64,000 nt of DNA from Catenulispora sp. EB89 (lineage in GTDB: Bacteria > Actinomycetota > Actinomycetes > Streptomycetales > Catenulisporaceae), in contig NZ_JBGCCU010000026.1 in assembly GCF_041261445.1 (NCBI RefSeq), forward strand, positions 62,001 through 126,000. The letters are read 5' to 3'. Made by a program: the position numbers and the translations under genes. Positions 18,515 through 26,362 of the stretch are shown in pieces (position 1 is the stretch's first letter; every line of letters begins with the position of its first letter). The notes under the pieces were generated by a model, which saw nothing but the letters and a program-made list of their open reading frames with translations, ran no database searches and was not told the origin of the DNA.

Positions 18515-18867
18515 GGCGCGCCAAGATCCATGTTCCGAAGCCGCCGCGCCAATCGATCATTGTCAAAAGAAATATGCCACGGGCCGGGCCGTACGAAAAA
18601 GCAGATCTTGAGGGATCTGACGGACGGCCGGGTGCGGATTCCATCAGCACCCGCACATCACCGCCGCGACTCCGAGCTGCCCGGAGCCGTCCGCACGGCC
18701 CCAGATACACCCGGGTTGAGCTGCGGATGATCGACCGTACGCAGCGATCGGCGACCGGTGCACGCGGCGGGAGCGCCAGGTTGGCGCCATGGCAGAACAG
18801 CAGGGATTACCCCTAATGAATGCCCGGCTATGCCTTCCGGGGCGCCGTTCGAACCCAGGTGTCGCTT

Positions 18868-18880
18868 GATAACGATTATC
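18868..18880. promoter_or_regulatory. GATAA-CGA-TTATC palindrome, Fur/Zur-box-like
   Basis: The 13-base sequence has perfect five-base arms, GATAA and TTATC, around CGA. With its flanks it resembles the TGATAAT-N-ATTATCA core recognised by Fur-family regulators, but symmetry beyond the five-base arms is imperfect. It lies 212 bases upstream of the CHAT gene. Confidence 0.3.
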
Positions 18881-19092
18881 GTGGCTTCCGCATATGGCTA
18901 TTGGCTGTTTCCGGCCAAAGGATGCAGAACTTGGCGCCCCCGACCTATGTGCGGGTTGGCGGGCAACCGCTCGGTTATGGCTTTCTGGAGCCTTTTCCGC
19001 CATCCGTCAGGGCGCCGACGATTCGGCACAATTCGTGAGGTGTTTCTTCTTGTCGATCTCATCGCCGCCGATGCGGACACCGGCGGCGTACC

Positions 19093-22000
19093 ATGACGCG
19101 GGTGACCGACCTGGAGCGTCTCAGGGTTCTGGCGGAGCAAGGACGCCACGCTGAACTCGCGCGCGCGGCCGAGGAGGTCGTCGTCGGGGAGGTCGCGGCC
19201 GGCTCGGCGGCCCGGGGTGAAGTCGATCTGTTGTGCGTGCGGAATCGGTTCGAGCAGGGCTACGTCCGCGACGCCCATGAGATGGCACGACGGCTGCTCT
19301 CGGATGCGGATCCCGGCTGCCGTCTCGGGTTGTGGAGCGAGTTCCTGGCCTTGTACGCCGAGCCGGATGCCGATGTGATGGCGCGGCTCGACGAGTTCGA
19401 CCGGCTGTGCGCCGGCGCCGCCGCGAGCCCTGACGGCCCCGTGGCGGCGCTGGCGGTCGATTTGAGCGCCCGGGCCTGGACCGTGCGGCAGGTGCGGGGT
19501 GGTAAGGGTACTGATTCGCGGGTCGAGAGCATGCGTCGGATGGCACACGCCGCCGAGGTCTACCGGTCCACCGGTCTGGTCCGGGACGCGGCCGACACGT
19601 TGCGCCGGGCGGCGGCGATCGGTGCGGCCGGTCGGGCCGCTGAACGCGCGACTGCTCTGGAGCTGCTGCACAGGGCCGGGACGTTGGCGCGCACGCACGG
19701 GCTGCGAATCGCCGCGGCCGAAGTTCGGCTCGCGGTGGCCGCGCTCGCGTTCCGCGACTTCCTGGACGACCCCTCGGGGTACGACTTCGCGCCGATGGTC
19801 GCCGAGTTCGAAGGGGCCGAGGCCGATTTCGCGGCGGCGGGGCACGCGTTCGGGGAGGCGAAGGTCGCCTCGGCCGTCGGGCTGCTGCTTCTGGCCTACG
19901 GGTCCGAGGACGGGCTGGCGTTCGCCGAGACGGCGGCGCGGGGCTTCGCCGAGGCCGACAATCCCTTGGGCGAGCAGCCGGTGTGGGCCGCGCTGAGCAC
20001 GTGGCACACGCTGCGCGGCGACCCCGACGCGGCCCGGCGTGCGTCGGAGCGGGCGGGGATTCTGGCGTTGGCCAGCGGGGTCACGCTCGGCATCGAGGTG
20101 CGGGCCCTGGGCGAGGCGCACGACGCCCTGCGCGCCGGGGAAGCCGGGATCGCGGGGCCGCTGTTGGAGAGCAGCGGTCGCGTCGCAGGGAGTGGCGACG
20201 GTGCGGGGGCGTTCCCGCTGGCGAGCCTGGTCCTGGCCGCGACGACGGCGAGCTCGGTGGGGCTGAAAGCCGAGGCGCTCGAACGCCTGGAGACGGTCGT
20301 GGCGACACTTGCCGAGACCGGCGCGACGTTCGCCCTCACCGAAGCGCTGAGTGTGGCGGCCACTTTGCTGACCACCGAGGACCCCGACCGGGCCGCGGCG
20401 TTGCTCGCGCAGGCGGCGGACCTGGCCCAGGACGCGGAGACGTTTGCCGAACAGAGCCGCTACCTGGCACAGGCCGCCTGGGGCCGGGTGGTCGCCCGGC
20501 ACGCCGCCGGGGCCGTGCCGCTCGTCGACGACGCGGTTCTGCGCGACTTCGACAAGGCCGAGGCGATCCTGTCCGCTCAGCGCACGCTGGCGGCACGCAG
20601 CGAACTCGTCAACCTGTACGAGTTCCGCGGTCAGGCGGCGATGTTCGCCGCGGACTGGGACCAGTGCGGCCACTGGCTGACCCGGGCCGAACACGTCGCG
20701 CGGACCTGCGGTCTGCTCCCTCAGCTCGCGGCGATCCTGTGCCACCAGGGTCTGACGCTCATCACCGTGGCGAGAAGGGCCGGCCCCGAGACGTACGACA
20801 TCGCTGCGGACCGGCTGGAGAAGTCCCTCGACCTCTACCGGCAGACGGGGTTGCGTCCCTTCGTGTGGCAGGTGACGTTCCATCGCGCGCTGTGCGATAT
20901 CGAGGCCCTGCGCTGGCCCCATCCGGACGGAGTGTCGCCGAGCCTCGAGGAACGTGTCGCCCGGGCATCGGAGCTGCTGGAGACCGTGTCGGAGGAGATC
21001 GACTATCTGCGCCGCTCCTCGGAACACGGCGCAGCCGGACGCCGACAGCAGGTCTGGTCGTCCTTCGCGGCCGACAAGCAGACGTTCTACGAGCAGGCGT
21101 TCCAGCTGGCCTGGGACGTGCGTGGGGACGGCGCCGCCGCGTGGCTGTGGCTGGAGCGGGCGAAGGGACGCGCCCTGCTCGACGCGCTCGGCGAGCCGCC
21201 GCGGGCCGATGCCACCGAGGACACCGAGGACACCAATGACGCCGACGCCGCACGGACGACTCCGGAAGCCCGCCGACTCGCCGCGAAGCGCTCGGCGCCC
21301 GCGGAGTTCGGCGAAATCAGGGCCCTGCTGGAAGCGGAGGAAGCCGCGACCGGGCGCCGCATCGTGCTGGCCCAGTACCTGTGCACGCCGCGACGAACCC
21401 TGATGTTCCTCGCCTCGCCGCGGCACAGCCGGCCACACGTCGTGGACGTGCCGTTGGACCACGCCGCGCTGCGGAGCTTCGCGGGGGTCACGTTCGGCGT
21501 TCCCGGCGGCGTGCGGATGATGGCGCAGGACCTGGCGGACGGCGGGCTGGCCGCATGGCACCGTTTCGCAGGGCTCGTCGAACCGTTGGCGGCCTTCGCC
21601 CGGCCCGACGACGTGGTCTACCTCGCCCCGCACGGGGCGTTGAACGACCTTCCGCTGCACACGCTTCCGATCGACGACGTGCCACTGATCGTGCGCAACC
21701 CCGTGTGCTACATCCCGGCAGCCGCGGCCTTGCGGCACACCCTCACCGGCGGCCGTGGGCCGGAGCGGACGGCAGCCGTCTTCGGCGACCCGCGCGGCAC
21801 GCTTCCCAGCGCGCGCCAGGAGGCCGTGGACGTGGCACGCCAGCTCGGCGTGAAGCCTGTGCTCGGGCCGGACGTCCGCCGTGAACCGGTCCTGGCCGCG
21901 CTCGCCTCCGCCGCCGTGGTCCACATCGCCGGGCACGGCCGCGTCTCGGCCGCCGACGGATTCGACTCGTTCATGGAACTCGCCGACCGGGCCACGCTGC

Positions 22001-22383
22001 GCGCCGCCGATCTGCTGCCGGTGCGCAGCGCCGCGCGGCTGGTGGTGCTGAGCGGATGCCAGACCGGTGTCAGCGAGCAGCTGCCCGGCGAGGAACACGC
22101 CGGGTTCATCAGGGCCCTGTTGCTCAGCGGGGTGACCACGATCCTCGCCAGCCAGTGGCGGGTCGCCGACGACTCGACCCGCGAGCTGCTCACCGCCTTC
22201 CACCGGCTGCGCACCGGCACGCCGGGAACGGCAGGGACGGCGAGAACGGCGGGAGCGGCAGGAGCGGCGGGCCTCGGCCCGGCCGACGCGCTGCGCGGCG
22301 CGGTCCTCGACATCCGGTCCCGGCCCGGCCTGGACCATCTTTACCACTGGGGCGGTTTCGTCCCCGTCGGCTCGTGGAGGTAG
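19093..22383 (+). CDS. Helical-repeat protein with C-terminal CHAT peptidase domain
   Basis: This is a 1096-residue protein. Residues 1 to about 700 are Ala/Leu-rich helical repeats of TPR type. The last third is a CHAT caspase-like domain, with His948 in VVHIAGHGR, Cys989 in VLSGCQTG, and the typical ending HLYHWGGFVPVG. A low-complexity Gly/Thr/Ala insert (about residues 1041-1055, DNA near 22217-22270) interrupts the last part of the CHAT domain. This architecture is common in actinobacteria, where the repeats probably hold or sense a partner and the CHAT domain cleaves it. The start ATG has no strong ribosome site; an in-frame GTG lies close downstream. It overlaps the ribosome site of the next gene, so the two are co-translated. 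It stands divergent from the operon that carries a different CHAT protein. Confidence 0.9.
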   Translation: MTRVTDLERLRVLAEQGRHAELARAAEEVVVGEVAAGSAARGEVDLLCVRNRFEQGYVRDAHEMARRLLSDADPGCRLGLWSEFLALYAEPDADVMARLDEFDRLCAGAAASPDGPVAALAVDLSARAWTVRQVRGGKGTDSRVESMRRMAHAAEVYRSTGLVRDAADTLRRAAAIGAAGRAAERATALELLHRAGTLARTHGLRIAAAEVRLAVAALAFRDFLDDPSGYDFAPMVAEFEGAEADFAAAGHAFGEAKVASAVGLLLLAYGSEDGLAFAETAARGFAEADNPLGEQPVWAALSTWHTLRGDPDAARRASERAGILALASGVTLGIEVRALGEAHDALRAGEAGIAGPLLESSGRVAGSGDGAGAFPLASLVLAATTASSVGLKAEALERLETVVATLAETGATFALTEALSVAATLLTTEDPDRAAALLAQAADLAQDAETFAEQSRYLAQAAWGRVVARHAAGAVPLVDDAVLRDFDKAEAILSAQRTLAARSELVNLYEFRGQAAMFAADWDQCGHWLTRAEHVARTCGLLPQLAAILCHQGLTLITVARRAGPETYDIAADRLEKSLDLYRQTGLRPFVWQVTFHRALCDIEALRWPHPDGVSPSLEERVARASELLETVSEEIDYLRRSSEHGAAGRRQQVWSSFAADKQTFYEQAFQLAWDVRGDGAAAWLWLERAKGRALLDALGEPPRADATEDTEDTNDADAARTTPEARRLAAKRSAPAEFGEIRALLEAEEAATGRRIVLAQYLCTPRRTLMFLASPRHSRPHVVDVPLDHAALRSFAGVTFGVPGGVRMMAQDLADGGLAAWHRFAGLVEPLAAFARPDDVVYLAPHGALNDLPLHTLPIDDVPLIVRNPVCYIPAAAALRHTLTGGRGPERTAAVFGDPRGTLPSARQEAVDVARQLGVKPVLGPDVRREPVLAALASAAVVHIAGHGRVSAADGFDSFMELADRATLRAADLLPVRSAARLVVLSGCQTGVSEQLPGEEHAGFIRALLLSGVTTILASQWRVADDSTRELLTAFHRLRTGTPGTAGTARTAGAAGAAGLGPADALRGAVLDIRSRPGLDHLYHWGGFVPVGSWR

Positions 22384-22388
22384 CCACC

Positions 22389-23093
22389 ATGACTGAATCA
22401 GTGTTCGACTCCGTGACCGGACCGGGCGAGTCGGTCTGGGCCGACATGGCCCTGGACGTCGACGACGACGCGGTCACCGAACGCGCCGACTCGGCCGCCG
22501 TCGACGAGCAGGTGCGGCTGCTCGCGCGCGCGAACCGCTTGGCGCTGGTCCGGGACAAGGCCACCCGGCACCCCGACGCGCACCAGGGGCTGGACGTCGT
22601 CGACGTCCCCTTGCGCTGCGTCGCCCACGCGCACCCTTCGTGCCACTTCCGCTGGGTCCACGTCACGATCGACCTTTCCGGCACCGCCGGCGCGAAAATC
22701 AGCGATCTGGTGCCGCGCGAGAAGATCAGCGACCATCCGGTGAAGATCACCACCACCTACCACGGCGGCCTGTCCTTCAGCACCACGCACCTGCCCATCA
22801 AGGCGGACGCCGCCGGCACCTACACCACCGAGAAGGACGTGTACTACCCCACCGTCACGTCCTCCGGCATCGACCTGACCTATGCGATCTGGGACTTCAC
22901 CGCCCGCGACGGAAGCCCCCTGCACCTGGACCGCCAGCTGCGCCTGCTGCTCACCCTCCCGGCGGCGGCCACGGCCATCGGCGCGGAGCTCAGCATGCGC
23001 GCGGTGGTCGAGGCCGACGGCGTGGTCGGGAAGATCCCGCTGATCGGCAGGCGCGGGGCCTCGATCCGCCTGGACGACGTCACCGAGGCTTGA
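22389..23093 (+). CDS. Unrecognised 234-residue partner of the CHAT protein
   Basis: The ATG at 22389 follows the CHAT stop by five bases and uses a GGAGG that overlaps the end of that gene, so the frame that extends back to 22056 is not used. The protein is soluble. After an acidic N-terminus and a helical segment it has alternating hydrophobic strands (RWVHVTIDLSG, KITTTYHGGLSF, LRLLLTLP), suggesting a beta-sandwich. No signal peptide or membrane helix is seen. I do not recognise the family. Strict coupling to a CHAT protease suggests a substrate, inhibitor or effector of that protease. Confidence 0.85.
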   Translation: MTESVFDSVTGPGESVWADMALDVDDDAVTERADSAAVDEQVRLLARANRLALVRDKATRHPDAHQGLDVVDVPLRCVAHAHPSCHFRWVHVTIDLSGTAGAKISDLVPREKISDHPVKITTTYHGGLSFSTTHLPIKADAAGTYTTEKDVYYPTVTSSGIDLTYAIWDFTARDGSPLHLDRQLRLLLTLPAAATAIGAELSMRAVVEADGVVGKIPLIGRRGASIRLDDVTEA

Positions 23094-23111
23094 GGCCGCA
23101 ACGCTGCTGGC

Positions 23112-23139
23112 CGGGGCCCGCGGAACGTCTCCGGCCCCG
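23112..23139 (+). terminator. Possible terminator after the CHAT pair
   Basis: CGGGGCC (23112-23118) pairs perfectly with GGCCCCG (23133-23139) across a 14-base loop, 19 bases after the stop. There is no T tract, so this is a weak call. Confidence 0.4.
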
Positions 23140-23209
23140 CCCCGCAACCCCCGTCCGGTAGCCTCCCCCCGTACGAACGCAAAACCGATCATCAACCAGG
23201 ACGTGCCTC

Positions 23210-23974
23210 GTGACGCCCACCGGTCCGGCTTCGGGGAGCCCGGGGAGGGAACCCGCCGAGATCGCCGCCGATCTCGAACGGCGCATCGCCGGCGGCGAGT
23301 ACCCCGCCGGGCGGCGGCTGCCCAGTGAGCAGGCGCTCGCCGACGGGTACGGCACCACGCGCGCTCGGGTGCGGACCGCCTTGGCCGCGCTGGCCCGGCG
23401 CGGGGTGCTGGTGTCGCGGCCGAATTCCGGGTGGGTCGTGCATGCCGGACACCAGGTGCAGACCGTGGGCGAGCTGCGTTCGTTCTCGCGGTGGGCGACC
23501 GAGCAGGGCCGCGGGTTCGGCAGCCGGATCGTGGGGCGGGAGACCGGCGGTGCGACCGGTCGGGAGGCGCGGCTGCTCGGCATCGGCCAGGGCGAGCAGG
23601 TGCTGCGCTTCGTCCGGGTGCGCGCGCTCGACGGGCGCCCCGCCATGGCCGAGCGCTCCACGTGGGCGCCGTGGGTGGCCTCGGTGGTGGCCGGGCTGCC
23701 CGACGACGTCCCCTCCATCTTCGACGCGCTCGAGGCCGCCGGCGTCCCGGTCCTGCTGGGCGAGCACCGCATCGAGGCGATCGCCGCCTCCAGCGCCGAC
23801 GCGCGGTTGCTGGACGTCCGCCGGTCGAGTCCGCTGCTGCAGGTCAGCCGGACGAGCGTGACGCCCGCCGGCCGGGTCGTCGAGGTCGCGGTCGACCGCT
23901 ACGCCGCCGACGCCGTGGCCTTCGACGTCCGGGCCGGCGACGCCACGCGGACGTTGCTCTCGCCGCGCGACTGA
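23210..23974 (+). CDS. GntR-family regulator, HutC/UTRA subfamily
   Basis: This is a 254-residue transcription factor. Residues 13-80 form the GntR winged helix (LPSEQALADGYGTTRARVR), followed by a UTRA ligand-binding domain with FVRVRALDGRPAMAE and a C-terminal VDRYAADAVAFDV strand. HutC-type GntR proteins usually bind sugars, amino acids or other small ligands and repress neighbouring operons. The GTG at 23210 is the first start in frame and no strong ribosome site precedes it. The target may be its own gene or the phospholipase region downstream; no GntR-type operator was identified with confidence. Confidence 0.88.
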   Translation: MTPTGPASGSPGREPAEIAADLERRIAGGEYPAGRRLPSEQALADGYGTTRARVRTALAALARRGVLVSRPNSGWVVHAGHQVQTVGELRSFSRWATEQGRGFGSRIVGRETGGATGREARLLGIGQGEQVLRFVRVRALDGRPAMAERSTWAPWVASVVAGLPDDVPSIFDALEAAGVPVLLGEHRIEAIAASSADARLLDVRRSSPLLQVSRTSVTPAGRVVEVAVDRYAADAVAFDVRAGDATRTLLSPRD

Positions 23975-24075
23975 CCACGGCAGGTAGCGGCGCGGCCGCC
24001 GGGCGCGGCCCAGTGCGCGCAGTCGGCGACCGGATCGGGCCGCGCGCGGTCCGCGTCCACGACGCGACGGGCCCT

Positions 24076-24097
24076 GTTCACAGGGCATTCACCCGAT
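24076..24097 (+). promoter_or_regulatory. Candidate PHO box (PhoP-binding direct repeat)
   Basis: Two adjacent 11-base units, GTTCACAGGGC (24076-24086) and ATTCACCCGAT (24087-24097), fit the GTTCACC-type direct repeats bound by PhoP in streptomycetes. They end 57 bases before the phospholipase C start. Phosphate control of secreted phospholipases is established; binding here is inferred. The overlapping hairpin GCCCTG-TTCA-CAGGGC (24071-24086) could alternatively be a weak terminator. Confidence 0.5.
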
Positions 24098-24154
24098 CCG
24101 CTTTTCATCGGCGCCTGTAAGCCCGTGCCAGCTCACCCGCACCAGGAGTGTTCG

Positions 24155-26311
24155 ATGACCACCGACCACGAGCCCCAGGAAATCCAGGTCCCGGAGCAGA
24201 TTCTGCGATCGGGTCTGTCGCGACGCGGGATGCTCAAAGCCATGGGGCTGCTCGGCGGCGCGACCGCCGCGGCCGGTGGCGGCGCCGCCTGGGCCGCCAC
24301 CGACAGCGCCGGCGCCGCCACCACCACCGGCGTCGCGGGAAGCGCCGCCGGGAAGACCGGCGCCACCTACGTCCTCCCCGAAGGCTTCACCGGCTCCATG
24401 GCCGACCTCAAGCACGTCGTGATCCTGATGCAGGAGAACCGCGCCTTCGACCACTACTACGGCGCGATGCCCGGCGTCCGCGGCTTCGACGACAAGCAGG
24501 CCCTGCGCTTCCCGAACGGCACCGACGTCTTCTCCCAGCCCAACGGCTCCGGCGTGGTCAAGCCGAACCACGTCACCACCGTCGCCCAGACCACCACCGG
24601 CCTGGACCACGGCTACGGCTCGGGCACCGCCGCCTGGAACGGCGGCCGGTACAACAACTGGGTCCCGGCCAAGGGCAGCGCCACCATGAACCACCTCACG
24701 GGCGAGGAGATCCCCTGGCAGTGGTCGCTGGCCAGCAACTACACCCTCTGCGACAACTACCACTGCTCGATCATGGGCCCGACCACGCCGAACCGCCTCT
24801 ACCTGTGGACCGGCACCTCGAACGGCGTCACCGCCAACGGCGGCGAGACCTCGGGCAACCGCGGCTGGCAGACCTACCCCGAGGCGCTGCAGAACGCCGG
24901 GGTCTCCTGGCGCGTCTACACCGACAACAACAACGGCGACGGCTGGCGCGGCGACTACGAGGACAGCCCGATCCGCGGTTTCTCCACCTTCACCCCGAGC
25001 GCGGCGAACCTCGCCGACCCGGTGAAGACCGCCCCCGGCACCGGCCTGGTGTGGCGCGCCAACTCCTTCTCGTACGCGCCGGACGGCCTGCCCAACGACG
25101 ACAGCGACACCAACCTCAACGGCGTCCTGAAGGACTTCATCGCCGCCTGCGCCCCCGGCGCGCAGTACCCGCTGCCGCAGGTCTCTTGGATCGTCGCGCC
25201 GTACGAGTGGTCCGAGCACCCCTCGGCCAACCCCGAGCACGGCGCCCACTACACCGACCGCGTGATCCAGGCCCTGCAGGGCAACCCCGACATCTGGAAC
25301 CACACGCTGCTGATCCTCAACTTCGACGAGAACGACGGCTACTTCGACCACGTCCTGCCGCCGTTCCCGGAGCCCGGTACCGCGAGCGAGTACTCCGGGA
25401 GCACCCCGCTCGGCTACGGCGCGCGCGTGCCGATGATGCTGGTCTCGCCGTGGACCCGCGGCGGCTGGGTGAACTCCGAGGTCTTCGACCACACCTCGGT
25501 CATCCGCTTCCTCGAAGTGTGGACGGCCGCGATGGGCACCCCCGCGCAGAGCACCACCATCACGGGCTGGCGCCGGGCCATCAGCGGCGACCTGACCAGC
25601 GCGATCGACTTCGCGCACCCGGTCCTGGGCACGCCCTCGCTGCCGGACACCGCGGCGCTGGTCGCGATCGCCCGGGCCGGCGGCACGATCGCCACCCAGG
25701 TGCCCGCCGACGACCAGTGGAACGACTACCCGCCGCTGCGCCCGCGTCCGCTGTCCTTCCACCCGCACGGCACGTTCTCCGAGGACCGCGCCACCGGCAA
25801 GGTCACGGCGGCCATGACCCTGGCCGGCGGTCCGGCCGGCAAGGCCGTGAGCCTGCAAGTCTTCCCCGACAAGTACAAGGCGTTCGCCAACACGCCGTTC
25901 ACCGTCACCGCCGCCGCGCCGCGCTCCTACACCTGGGACGCCTCGGCGTATCAGGGCCGTTACGCCTTCTCGATCTACGGTCCGGACGGCTTCGTCCGCT
26001 CCCACGCCGGCACCGTGCTGCCGGCCGGGCAGAACAACGCCGGCGTGCCGCGCGTGGACGTCGCGCTGGTCACCGGCGCCGCCCCGAGCGTGGCCATCAC
26101 CTTGCACAACGACGGCCGCCAGCAGGTCCACTACACCCTGACCGCCAACGACCACGTCGGCGGCACCCAGAGCTTCTGGGTCGCGCCGGGCGGGTCCACG
26201 AAGGTCTCCTGGCCCACCGCCGACGGCTACTACGACGTCGTCATGACCGCCGACACCGGCACCGGCTGGAACCACCGGTACGCGGGACGCATCGCGCAGA
26301 CCGCCCTGTGA
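24155..26311 (+). CDS. Tat-exported phospholipase C, phosphocholine-preferring type
   Basis: This is a 718-residue protein starting at the ATG at 24155, six bases after AGGAG; an earlier ATG at 24125 lacks a site. It has a twin-arginine signal (LSRRGMLKAMGLLGG) and the bacterial phosphoesterase/phospholipase C core, with HVVILMQENRAFDHYYG near the start, SIMGPTTPNRLY, and ILNFDENDGYFDHV in the second half. The C-terminal 200 residues contain the two small domains typical of non-haemolytic-type phospholipase C. The enzyme hydrolyses phospholipid head groups outside the cell and probably helps phosphate scavenging, which agrees with the candidate PHO box upstream. A very large secreted protein follows after 51 bases and could be co-transcribed. 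Confidence 0.93.
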   Translation: MTTDHEPQEIQVPEQILRSGLSRRGMLKAMGLLGGATAAAGGGAAWAATDSAGAATTTGVAGSAAGKTGATYVLPEGFTGSMADLKHVVILMQENRAFDHYYGAMPGVRGFDDKQALRFPNGTDVFSQPNGSGVVKPNHVTTVAQTTTGLDHGYGSGTAAWNGGRYNNWVPAKGSATMNHLTGEEIPWQWSLASNYTLCDNYHCSIMGPTTPNRLYLWTGTSNGVTANGGETSGNRGWQTYPEALQNAGVSWRVYTDNNNGDGWRGDYEDSPIRGFSTFTPSAANLADPVKTAPGTGLVWRANSFSYAPDGLPNDDSDTNLNGVLKDFIAACAPGAQYPLPQVSWIVAPYEWSEHPSANPEHGAHYTDRVIQALQGNPDIWNHTLLILNFDENDGYFDHVLPPFPEPGTASEYSGSTPLGYGARVPMMLVSPWTRGGWVNSEVFDHTSVIRFLEVWTAAMGTPAQSTTITGWRRAISGDLTSAIDFAHPVLGTPSLPDTAALVAIARAGGTIATQVPADDQWNDYPPLRPRPLSFHPHGTFSEDRATGKVTAAMTLAGGPAGKAVSLQVFPDKYKAFANTPFTVTAAAPRSYTWDASAYQGRYAFSIYGPDGFVRSHAGTVLPAGQNNAGVPRVDVALVTGAAPSVAITLHNDGRQQVHYTLTANDHVGGTQSFWVAPGGSTKVSWPTADGYYDVVMTADTGTGWNHRYAGRIAQTAL

Positions 26312-26362
26312 TGCAGACCGCCGCCTGATTCCGCCACCCGACTCGTTTTCTTGGAGCCCTTC

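Larger units (their letters stand above)
18409..19092. other. 684-base divergent intergenic region
   Basis: This region has no convincing gene. It separates the minus-strand vWA operon from the plus-strand CHAT gene and is less GC-rich than its flanks. Short open frames, such as 18820-19038 on the plus strand, lack a ribosome site and a recognisable product. It contains the candidate minus-strand promoter at 18487-18514 and a small palindrome at 18868-18880. I could not find a clear promoter for the plus-strand gene. Confidence 0.6.

Noticed and set aside
12682..18816. Open frame of over 2,000 codons on the plus strand
   Set aside because: It runs antisense through the tubulin-like and vWA genes, is rich in Arg/Gly/His/Pro, has no recognisable domains and no ribosome site. 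It is a GC-bias shadow.
18820..19038. 72-codon plus-strand frame in the intergenic region
   Set aside because: It has no ribosome site or homologue recognised, and other frames overlap equally.
18898..22347. 1149-codon open frame on the minus strand
   Set aside because: It is antisense to the CHAT gene, which has conserved His/Cys motifs; its composition is shadow-like.
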